A stretch of 14,051 bases of DNA. Origin: Desulfuromonadales bacterium. Its GTDB lineage: Bacteria; Desulfobacterota; Desulfuromonadia; Desulfuromonadales; BM103. The translations under genes were made by a program, and so were the position numbers. The stretch spans positions 1 through 14,051 of the forward strand of contig JAUWTX010000024.1 of NCBI GenBank assembly GCA_030614505.1. The letters run 5' to 3'. This document shows, one piece after another, positions 1 to 6,383 of this stretch. The first letter of the stretch is position 1. Every line of letters begins with the position of its first letter. The notes under the pieces are model-generated. The model searched no databases. It worked only from the letters and a program-made list of their open reading frames with translations, and was not told the origin of the DNA.

Positions 1-1893
1 ATGAATGGCCCCTCCTACCACTATGTGCATACTGACCAGTGGCGCTACGAGCGCACTTCTGATGAGGCCAGGATCAACCCGGTGTCCGAGGACAGTCACA
101 TCACTGGTGGGCACACTATGGATCATCAAGTCCGTGCAGTGCGCAACGGTTGGTTGCCCTTCTTCCCCCAGTTTGATCGCAGTCCGATCGAGGTGGTGAA
201 AGATGCCGAAGCTGCCGGTGCTGGCAACAATCAGGAGATTGTTGACTGGACCGTCAAACAGTTGGCCGCTAAGAATATGAAGTTTGCCGTTGAAGATCCT
301 GACGCGCCCGAAAACTGGCCGCGCTTGTGGATCATCTGGCGCGGTAACGCCCTGATGTCGAGTGCCAAGGGACATGAATATTTCCTCAAGCACTACCTCG
401 GCACTCATACCAATACGATCGCTCCGGAAACGGCAGAAGAGTTCGTTAAGGATGTCAAGTGGCACAAGGAGGCCCCGCAGGGCAAGCTCGACCTGGTGGT
501 CGATATCAACTTCCGCATGGACACCTCTGCGCTCTACTCGGACATCGTCTTGCCGACCGCGACCTGGTATGAAAAGGATGATCTCAACACGACCGACATG
601 CACTCTTTCATCCACCCGATGCAGGCAGCTGTACCACCCTGCTGGGAGTCGAAGAGTGACTGGGATATCTTCAAAGGTCTTGCCAAAAAAGTTAGTGAGA
701 TGGCTGAAACTCATCTGCCGGAACCGGTCCGTGAAATCGTTTCGGTACCGCTGCAGCACGATACCCCGGCCGAGATGGCCCAGCGCGAAATCAAGGACTG
801 GAGCAAGGGTGAATGTGAGCCAATTCCCGGCAAAACCATGCCCGGCCTGGTGGTTGTTGAACGGGACTATGTCAATCTCTACAAAAAGTTCATCTCATTT
901 GGTCCGGAAGTTCCCAAAAACGGTCTCGGCGCTCACGGTCTCAGCTTCCCGGTTGCTGATCTCTATGAAGAGTTGAAGGAGATGGCGCCAACTCAGAAAT
1001 GGGGAGGTGAAGAGTACCCCTCGCTGGAAATCGCCTCTCAAGCGGCCAACGTTATCCTGCATCTGGCCCCTGAAACCAATGGCGAGGTTGCCTATCGTGC
1101 CTTCGAAGCAGAAGAGAAGAAAGTGGGTCTGCCACTGACCGATCTGGCCGAAGGCAGCCGTGATATTCGGACCACTTTTGCTGATCTTGACCGGCAGCCG
1201 CGGCGCCTGCTGAATAGCCCGATCTGGAGCGGATTGACCACCAATGGTCGCGCCTATTCCGCCTACTGTCTCAATGTTGAAAAGTTGGTTCCCTGGCGTA
1301 CTCTGACTGGCCGCCAGCATTTCTACCTTGACCATCAGGGCTATATCGCCTCCGGTGAACATCTGCCGACCTACAAGCCGAAGCCGGACCACAGTACGCT
1401 TCAGGACTTTTTGGTCACGGAGTCGGATGAGAACAGCATCATGCTCAATTATCTGACTCCTCACGGCAAGTGGAGTATCCACAGTACCTACGGTGATAAT
1501 CATCGCATGCTGACTCTCTCCCGTGGCTGTCATCCGTTCTGGCTCAATGATCAGGATGCCGAGCAAATTGGCGTTATCGATAATGACTGGGTCGAGGTCT
1601 ATAACGACCACGGTGTGGTGGTTACAAGAGCCGTTGTCAGTTCACGATTGCCGCGAGGGATCTCATTTCTCTATCACTCGCCGGAACGTACTATCGGCAT
1701 ACCGAAGTCGCCACTACGCAACAACACGCGTGCCGGTGGGCATAACAGCCTCAACCGGATCCGACTCAAGCCGAACTTGATGCTCGGTGGTTACGGTCAG
1801 TTCACTTATGGCTGGAACTACTGGGGGCCGACCGGTGCTAACCGGGACACCTACATCATGGTGCGCAAACTCAAAGGGGAGCCGAACTGGTAA
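1..1893 (+). CDS. narG: Respiratory nitrate reductase alpha subunit, C-terminal half (5' end outside window)
   Basis: Catalytic subunit of membrane-bound nitrate reductase: it reduces nitrate to nitrite at a bis-MGD molybdenum cofactor, with electrons from NarH. The 630 visible residues are the back half of a protein usually near 1200. The ATG at base 1 is internal, not the start, so the Tat-like leader, the FS0 cluster ligands and the Mo-binding Asp are upstream and unseen. Recognisable NarG blocks are HTDQWRYE (about 10-17), LPTATWYEKDDLNTTDMHSF (about 185-204), and the C-terminal molybdopterin-dinucleotide-binding domain (about 480-610). That domain includes KWSIHSTYGDN and the ending LKPNLMLGGYGQFTYGWNYW, followed by NRDTYIMVRKL. 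The reading frame is intact. narH starts 13 nt after the stop. The side of the membrane it faces cannot be judged without the N-terminus. Confidence 0.97.
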   Translation: MNGPSYHYVHTDQWRYERTSDEARINPVSEDSHITGGHTMDHQVRAVRNGWLPFFPQFDRSPIEVVKDAEAAGAGNNQEIVDWTVKQLAAKNMKFAVEDPDAPENWPRLWIIWRGNALMSSAKGHEYFLKHYLGTHTNTIAPETAEEFVKDVKWHKEAPQGKLDLVVDINFRMDTSALYSDIVLPTATWYEKDDLNTTDMHSFIHPMQAAVPPCWESKSDWDIFKGLAKKVSEMAETHLPEPVREIVSVPLQHDTPAEMAQREIKDWSKGECEPIPGKTMPGLVVVERDYVNLYKKFISFGPEVPKNGLGAHGLSFPVADLYEELKEMAPTQKWGGEEYPSLEIASQAANVILHLAPETNGEVAYRAFEAEEKKVGLPLTDLAEGSRDIRTTFADLDRQPRRLLNSPIWSGLTTNGRAYSAYCLNVEKLVPWRTLTGRQHFYLDHQGYIASGEHLPTYKPKPDHSTLQDFLVTESDENSIMLNYLTPHGKWSIHSTYGDNHRMLTLSRGCHPFWLNDQDAEQIGVIDNDWVEVYNDHGVVVTRAVVSSRLPRGISFLYHSPERTIGIPKSPLRNNTRAGGHNSLNRIRLKPNLMLGGYGQFTYGWNYWGPTGANRDTYIMVRKLKGEPNW

Positions 1894-1898
1894 AGGAG
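1892..1898 (+). promoter_or_regulatory. Ribosome binding site of narH
   Basis: AAAGGAG overlaps the narG stop codon. It stands 8 nt before the ATG at 1907 but only 2 nt before the in-frame ATG at 1901. This spacing, and the fit of MNIRAQV to the NarH N-terminus, select 1907 as the start. Confidence 0.75.
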
Positions 1899-1906
1899 CT
1901 ATGACT

Positions 1907-3394
1907 ATGAATATTCGCGCACAGGTGTCATCAGTTTTCCACCTGGATAAATGTATCGGTTGCCACACTTGCAGCATCGCTTGCAAGAACCTTTGGACTG
2001 ATCGCAAAGGTGCCGAGTACATGTGGTGGAACAATGTGGAGACCAAGCCGGGAACCGGCTACCCGACCCAGTGGGAAGACCAGGAAAAGTACAAGGGCGG
2101 TTGGGTAAAACAGGGTGAACAGTTGCAACTACGGATCGGTGGTCGCTGGGGTACTCTGGGGAAAATCTTCCATAACCCGAGCATGCCGACTATGGACGAC
2201 TACTATGAGCCGTTTACCTTTCGGTACGGTGATCTGACCAGCGCTCCGGCTGGTAATGACCAGCCGACGGCACGACCGGTCTCCATGGTCAGCGGCAAAC
2301 CGATGAAGATCGAAGCCGGCCCCAACTGGGATGATGATCTCTCCGGGTCCAAAATCTATGCCGCCAACGATCCAGGCGTGGTCAAGCTTAGCGCAGAAGA
2401 ACAGCAGCAGCTCTTCGCTATTGAAAAGATGGTGATGTTCCACATGCCGCGGATCTGCAACCACTGCCTGAATGCCGGCTGTGTCGCCAGTTGCCCTTCG
2501 GGAGCAATCTACAAGCGTGGCGAGGACGGTATCGTCCTGATCAGTCAGGATAAATGTCGAGGTTGGCGGATGTGTGTTTCAGCCTGCCCTTACAAGAAAA
2601 CCTACTACGGCTGGTCTACCGGCAAGTCGGAAAAATGCATTCTTTGCTATCCGCGCCAGGAGGCCGGGGAAGCTCCTGCCTGTTTCCATTCCTGTGTCGG
2701 CCGGATCCGTTATCTGGGTGTTCTTCTTTACGATGCCGATCAGATCGAATCGGTTGCCATGCAGGACGATAAAGATCTGGCTGCGGCACAGAGAGATATA
2801 ATCCTTGATCCATTTGATCCTCAGGTCATCGAGGACGCTAAAAAATCAGGCGTGGCCGATCAAGTTATCGAATCCGCACAGAGATCACCGGTCTACAAGT
2901 TCGTCAAAGAGTGGGGGCTCGCTCTGCCACTTCATCCCGAGTTCAGAACCCTGCCGATGCTCTTCTATGTGCCGCCGTTGCTGCCGGTCATGTCGATGAA
3001 CAACCAGGGCAAACAGAAACTGGCTGATGATTTCTTTTCCACTCTGGAGCAGGCCCGGCTGCCGATGCAATACCTGGCCAGTTTGTTCGCCGGGGGGAAT
3101 GAAGAGGAAGTCAAGGCTGTCTATCGTAAGTTGATCGCGGTACGTATCCAGCGCCGCAGTGCCACCGTTGGTGATATTCCTGCCGAGGAAGTCACAAAAG
3201 CCTGCACTGTTGCTCAGTTGGACACAGAGGCTGTCGATGCCATTTACCGCAGGACCACTCTGACCAGGATCAAGGAACGTATCGTCGTTCCGCCTATGTT
3301 GCGAGAGCAGGCCATCGAAGCTGGCATGGATCCCGAGCAACACAAACAGGAGATGGGCTTCGGTAGTCGACGTCCACCAAAGAGGCGCTGGTAG
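1907..3394 (+). CDS. narH: Respiratory nitrate reductase beta subunit, Fe-S electron-transfer protein
   Basis: Passes electrons from the NarI hemes to NarG through three [4Fe-4S] clusters and one [3Fe-4S] cluster. The protein has 495 residues (E. coli NarH has 512). Four cysteine groups are visible: C16/19/22/26 (CIGCHTCSIAC), C184/187/192/196 (CNHCLNAGCVASC), C217/223/227 with W220 in place of a cysteine (CRGWRMCVSAC, marking the 3Fe cluster), and C244/247/259/263. These numbers equal those of E. coli NarH when translation starts at 1907, which supports that start over 1901 or the longer open frame from 1787. The stretch VGRIRYLGVLLYDAD is a NarH hallmark. The C-terminal tail is shorter than in E. 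coli. It is co-translated with narG and narJ. Confidence 0.97.
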   Translation: MNIRAQVSSVFHLDKCIGCHTCSIACKNLWTDRKGAEYMWWNNVETKPGTGYPTQWEDQEKYKGGWVKQGEQLQLRIGGRWGTLGKIFHNPSMPTMDDYYEPFTFRYGDLTSAPAGNDQPTARPVSMVSGKPMKIEAGPNWDDDLSGSKIYAANDPGVVKLSAEEQQQLFAIEKMVMFHMPRICNHCLNAGCVASCPSGAIYKRGEDGIVLISQDKCRGWRMCVSACPYKKTYYGWSTGKSEKCILCYPRQEAGEAPACFHSCVGRIRYLGVLLYDADQIESVAMQDDKDLAAAQRDIILDPFDPQVIEDAKKSGVADQVIESAQRSPVYKFVKEWGLALPLHPEFRTLPMLFYVPPLLPVMSMNNQGKQKLADDFFSTLEQARLPMQYLASLFAGGNEEEVKAVYRKLIAVRIQRRSATVGDIPAEEVTKACTVAQLDTEAVDAIYRRTTLTRIKERIVVPPMLREQAIEAGMDPEQHKQEMGFGSRRPPKRRW

Positions 3395-3396
3395 AT

Positions 3397-3972
3397 ATGA
3401 CTGAATTACAACAACATCAGGAAATCTGCCGAGACTTCGCGGCCTTGCTCAGTTATCCCGACGACCATGTTAAAGAGCAGGCGGCTGCATGTGCTGCACA
3501 TATGAAGGAGGTCAACTCCGAGGCAGCCACTTCTCTGGAGAGTTTTCTCGACTTCATCGTGACAAATGACTTCTCCCGTATCGAGGAAGCCTTTACCGGC
3601 ACTTTCGATCTTCAGTCACTCTGTCATCCCTATGTCGGTTACCAACTATGTGGGGAGAGTCAGCAGCGGACCATGTTCATGCTCAAGCTGCGGGAGCTCT
3701 ACAAGCAGTATGATTTCATCTCTGGCAACGAACTTCCGGACCACCTGGCTGAAGTGCTGCGTTTTGTTGGATCTATCACCGATCAGGATTGTCGACTGGA
3801 GATCATCCGGGACGGGATCCTGCCCGCGTTGGCAAAAATCACACAGGGCATTGAAAGTGACAATCATCCCTATGTGGCCCTGCTCAATGCTCTGCAAAGC
3901 TTTCTGACTGAGACAGTTACACCTGATACCGAGCGACTGCCTGTTGACCGGCAAAAGGAGTGTTTATCATGA
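3397..3972 (+). CDS. narJ: Nitrate reductase assembly chaperone (NarJ/TorD-like)
   Basis: Cytoplasmic chaperone that binds apo-NarG and helps cofactor insertion and membrane docking; it is not part of the final enzyme. It has 191 residues, clearly shorter than the 236 of E. coli NarJ, and lacks the long C-terminal extension. Family marks are the all-helical composition, YVGYQLCGESQQR at 79-91 (the counterpart of the HVHGESRDRG motif) and NELPDHLAEVL at 111-121. The first motif is divergent: His-Val-His-Gly is replaced by Tyr-Gln-Leu-Cys-Gly. The ATG follows the narH stop by 2 nt and has only a weak GAGG at 3382-3385, so coupling to narH translation is likely. Its stop overlaps the narI start in ATGA. 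Confidence 0.93.
   Translation: MTELQQHQEICRDFAALLSYPDDHVKEQAAACAAHMKEVNSEAATSLESFLDFIVTNDFSRIEEAFTGTFDLQSLCHPYVGYQLCGESQQRTMFMLKLRELYKQYDFISGNELPDHLAEVLRFVGSITDQDCRLEIIRDGILPALAKITQGIESDNHPYVALLNALQSFLTETVTPDTERLPVDRQKECLS
3953..3960 (+). promoter_or_regulatory. Ribosome binding site of narI
   Basis: AAAAGGAG lies inside the narJ end. It is 8 nt before the ATG at 3969, but its last G would be the first base of the alternative GTG at 3960. The spacing therefore picks ATG 3969. Confidence 0.7.
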
Positions 3973-4646
3973 CTGACATGATTCTGTTTGGCGTGTTCCC
4001 TTATGTGGCGGTGGCCCTGATGATCGGTGTCGGCATTTACCGATATTTTGTCGATCGCTACTCCTGGTCATCGCAATCGTCCCAATTCCTGGAGAGTCGT
4101 GTCCTGTTTTGGGGTTCAGTCCCCTGGCACTATGCCATCCTGATTATCCTCATGGCACATTTTCTGGCTTTTCTGATCCCGTCCGGTTGGGCTGTGGTGG
4201 TCGGCAGTCCTTTGCGCCTTTATCTGCTTGAAGTGACTGGACTGGCTCTTGGTATCAGTACTCTGATCGCCGTTGCCTTGCTGATTTTTCGCCGAATCGG
4301 CAATGCACGGGTTTCAGCGGTCACCACGGTGGTCGATTGGTTAGTGTTGCTGGCTTTGCTTCTGCAGGTTGCAACCGGCGTCTATATCGCCTTCACCTTG
4401 CGTTGGGGCTCGGTGTGGTACCTGCATACGGCAACGCCCTGGCTCTGGTCACTCTTCAAGCTGGACCCCCAGGTCCACTATCTTGCAGCCTTGCCGGCAG
4501 TGGTCAAACTGCACGCATTCAACGCTTTCCTGATCCTGGCCCTGTTCCCGTTCTCAAGACTGGTTCATGTCGTCAGTGTCCCATTGACTTATTTGTCGCG
4601 TCCTTACCAGGTTGTGGTCTGGTATCGGCAGCGTCGGACCGGGTGA
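3969..4646 (+). CDS. narI: Respiratory nitrate reductase gamma subunit, diheme cytochrome b
   Basis: Membrane anchor that oxidises quinol and carries electrons via two b hemes to NarH. It has 225 residues, the same length as E. coli NarI. Five hydrophobic segments fit the family: about 5-25, 50-72, 85-108, 122-145 and 180-202. The four heme-ligand histidines are present as H54 and H64 (WHYAILIILMAH) and H182 and H200 (LHAF, RLVH), matching E. coli H56, H66, H187 and H205. FPFSRLVHVVSVPLTYLSRPYQ is the typical C-terminal signature (given here as FPFSRLVH followed by VPLTYLSRPYQ). The start overlaps the narJ stop by 4 nt (ATGA). This is the last gene of the narGHJI unit. Confidence 0.96.
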   Translation: MTDMILFGVFPYVAVALMIGVGIYRYFVDRYSWSSQSSQFLESRVLFWGSVPWHYAILIILMAHFLAFLIPSGWAVVVGSPLRLYLLEVTGLALGISTLIAVALLIFRRIGNARVSAVTTVVDWLVLLALLLQVATGVYIAFTLRWGSVWYLHTATPWLWSLFKLDPQVHYLAALPAVVKLHAFNAFLILALFPFSRLVHVVSVPLTYLSRPYQVVVWYRQRRTG

Positions 4647-4674
4647 GTTGTTTTCCGATTTTTCACAAAACCTT

Positions 4675-4809
4675 TTTTTAACGCAAAGACGCAAAGATTA
4701 AGATCCAAGACGCAAAAGGAAATGCTTAAGGGTTAAAAACAAAGATCTCTTTGCGTCTCTCTCAGCTTTCTTCGCGTCTTGAGTGAGCAAAGCGAACGGG
4801 CGTTAAAAA
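4675..4809. repeat. Intergenic repeat element with 10-bp terminal inverted repeats
   Basis: This 135-bp stretch is bounded by TTTTTAACGC (4675-4684) and its exact reverse complement GCGTTAAAAA (4800-4809). Inside, ACGCAAAGA occurs twice in overlapping tandem (4681-4689, 4689-4697), AGACGCAAA occurs again at 4709-4717, and TCTTTGCGTCT (4748-4758) is the exact inverse of 4687-4697. A degenerate inverse copy, TTCGCGTCTT, lies at 4771-4780. No open frame fills it and no transposase is near. It looks like a non-autonomous or REP-like dispersed element of the GCAAAGACGC type; copy number elsewhere is unknown. It fills most of the 213-bp narI-narK1 gap and may affect transcript ends. Confidence 0.65.
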
Positions 4810-4831
4810 GCTTTTCGATTTAATCCGAAAA
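4806..4831. promoter_or_regulatory. AT-rich palindromic site upstream of narK1
   Basis: AAAAGCTTTT (4806-4815) is a perfect 10-bp palindrome. It overlaps an imperfect dyad, TTTTCG (4812-4817) with CGAAAA (4826-4831) around a TTAA core. It lies 29-54 nt before the narK1 start and outside the bulk of the repeat element. It could bind a regulator of the transporter genes. It does not match the FNR consensus TTGATnnnnATCAA. Tentative. Confidence 0.25.
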
Positions 4832-4859
4832 TGTGAATTCATAAGTTGATGGAGGTCTG

Positions 4860-6350
4860 ATGTTAGAAGTTGCAACTGCAAAATCACACAAAGTTCTCTT
4901 CCTGAATACACTAGCCTTTACGGTCTGTTTTGCCGTGTGGATGTTCAATGGCGTCCTGGTGACTTTCCTGGCCGATAACCAGGTTTTTGACTGGGGACCG
5001 ATCGAGATCGGCTGGTTGATGGGAATCCCGGTACTGACTGGTTCGATCTTCCGGTTACCGGCCGGAATGCTGACCGACAAGTTTGGTGGTAAACCGATTT
5101 ACGGCACTTTGCTGTTGGTCTGTGCCATTCCCATGTATCTGTTGTCTTTTGCAGACAGTTTTACCACCTTTGCCCTGTGCAGCTTCGGCTTCGGTTTGGT
5201 CGGGGTCAGCTTTTCGATCGGCATCGCCTTCTCATCGGTCTGGTACCCGCGTGAACGTCAAGGTACAGCACTGGGGATCTTTGGAGCCGGCAATGCCGGC
5301 GCGGCCTTGACCACCCTGTTTGCCCCAACCCTGCTTAATCGCTTGACCGATAATGGCGCTAACATTGAAGGCTGGCGTGAACTGCCGGTCTACTACGCCG
5401 CGATGCTTGCTATCATGGGCGTGATCTTCTTTATTTTCTCCGAGAACAGAAAACCGGCATCTTCGACCAAATCGTTCACTGAGATGCTGAAACCTTTGAA
5501 AAACGTTCGAGTATGGCGTTTTGGACTCTACTACTTCCTGGTATTCGGCTGTTTCGTCGCCTTTTCGCAATGGCTTGTCCCGTACTTCGTCAATGTTTAC
5601 TACCTGCCGCTGGTCACCGCTGGGATTTTTGCCTCGATGTTCAGCCTTCCTTCCGGCATAATCCGCGCCCTGGGTGGCTGGATGTCTGACAAACTCGGTG
5701 GTCGAACGGTCATGTACTGGGTCCTCGGTGCTTCGGTGGCGATCAGTTTCCTTGTTATCATCCCAAAGATGGATGTCTACTCTCCAGGTCGTGGAATCAT
5801 GGCGAAGAGGCCCGGAGTTGTCACTGAGGTGACCGCTAGTACAATCGTGGTCGATGACAAGTCCTACAGTGTCAAACCCAAACCCGAGCCATTAGAAGAT
5901 TTCGATGAACAGATGCTGATTCTGCCGGGCAAGCAGGCCTGGCAGGAACCTGTGGTTGAGGTTGGCCAGACCGTCAAGAAAAAGGAATTGCTGGCCAAAG
6001 GTGTGACCAGAATCTTCTTCCAGGCGAACGTGTGGATTTTCGCCGTATTTATTATTGCGCTTGGCAGTATCTGGGGCATCGGCAAGGCGGCGGTCTATAA
6101 ACTGATTCCGGATTATTTCCCGGAGGAAGTGGGGGTCGTCGGTGGAATGGTCGGCGTGCTCGGTGGTTTGGGCGGTTTCTTCTGCCCGATTATCTTTGGT
6201 TATCTGCTTGAATATACAGGGCTATGGACAAGTTGCTGGATGTTTATTCTTATATTGTCCGCAGTTTGCCTGCTCTGGTTGCATCTGACTGCCCAGAAGA
6301 TGATGAAAGATAAGCACCCTGAAGATATGCAGAAAATTGAAGCTAAATAA
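4860..6350 (+). CDS. narK1: Nitrate/nitrite transporter, NarK1 type, with periplasmic insert
   Basis: Major facilitator (NNP family) transporter; NarK1-type members usually act as proton-linked nitrate importers. Its 496 residues show 12 predicted helices. Family marks are R65 in helix 2 (IFRLPAGM) and R269 in helix 8 (IIRALGGWMSDKLGG), equivalent to the anion-binding arginines R89 and R305 of E. coli NarK. Others are FGAGNAGAA (141-149) and the glycine-rich KLIPDYFPEEVG followed by GGMVGVLGGLGGF (about 414-440). Between helices 9 and 10, residues about 303-388 form a hydrophilic, valine-rich soluble segment absent from E. coli NarK. The topology places it in the periplasm. GGAGG at 4851-4855 sits 4 nt from the ATG, slightly short. 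It is separated from narI by the repeat spacer and followed by narK2 after 33 nt. Confidence 0.94.
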   Translation: MLEVATAKSHKVLFLNTLAFTVCFAVWMFNGVLVTFLADNQVFDWGPIEIGWLMGIPVLTGSIFRLPAGMLTDKFGGKPIYGTLLLVCAIPMYLLSFADSFTTFALCSFGFGLVGVSFSIGIAFSSVWYPRERQGTALGIFGAGNAGAALTTLFAPTLLNRLTDNGANIEGWRELPVYYAAMLAIMGVIFFIFSENRKPASSTKSFTEMLKPLKNVRVWRFGLYYFLVFGCFVAFSQWLVPYFVNVYYLPLVTAGIFASMFSLPSGIIRALGGWMSDKLGGRTVMYWVLGASVAISFLVIIPKMDVYSPGRGIMAKRPGVVTEVTASTIVVDDKSYSVKPKPEPLEDFDEQMLILPGKQAWQEPVVEVGQTVKKKELLAKGVTRIFFQANVWIFAVFIIALGSIWGIGKAAVYKLIPDYFPEEVGVVGGMVGVLGGLGGFFCPIIFGYLLEYTGLWTSCWMFILILSAVCLLWLHLTAQKMMKDKHPEDMQKIEAK

Positions 6351-6370
6351 GAGTAACTTTTTTCGATAGC

Positions 6371-6377
6371 AAGGAGG
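6371..6377 (+). promoter_or_regulatory. Ribosome binding site of narK2
   Basis: AAGGAGG, 6 nt before the ATG at 6384, is the strongest Shine-Dalgarno in the window. It suggests narK2 is translated efficiently relative to narK1. Confidence 0.7.
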
Positions 6378-6383
6378 CAGTAC

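Noticed and set aside
362..976. 204-residue arginine/serine-rich frame inside narG, plus strand
   Set aside because: Out-of-frame reading of narG with low-complexity composition and no homology that I recognise.
895..1611. 238-residue open frame on the minus strand inside narG
   Set aside because: It lies wholly opposite an unmistakable narG coding sequence, has no recognisable motif and arises from codon bias of the plus strand.
1787..1906. Longer N-terminal extension of narH
   Set aside because: It would overlap the narG end by over 100 bases; the Shine-Dalgarno at 1892-1898 and the cysteine numbering fit a start at 1907.
3960..3968. GTG start giving NarI three extra residues
   Set aside because: The GTG shares a base with the AAAAGGAG site, so it cannot be spaced properly; ATG 3969 is 8 nt away and gives the family length of 225.
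4647..4859. FNR/NarL-type binding site ahead of narK1
   Set aside because: No TTGATnnnnATCAA or convincing close variant was found in the gap.
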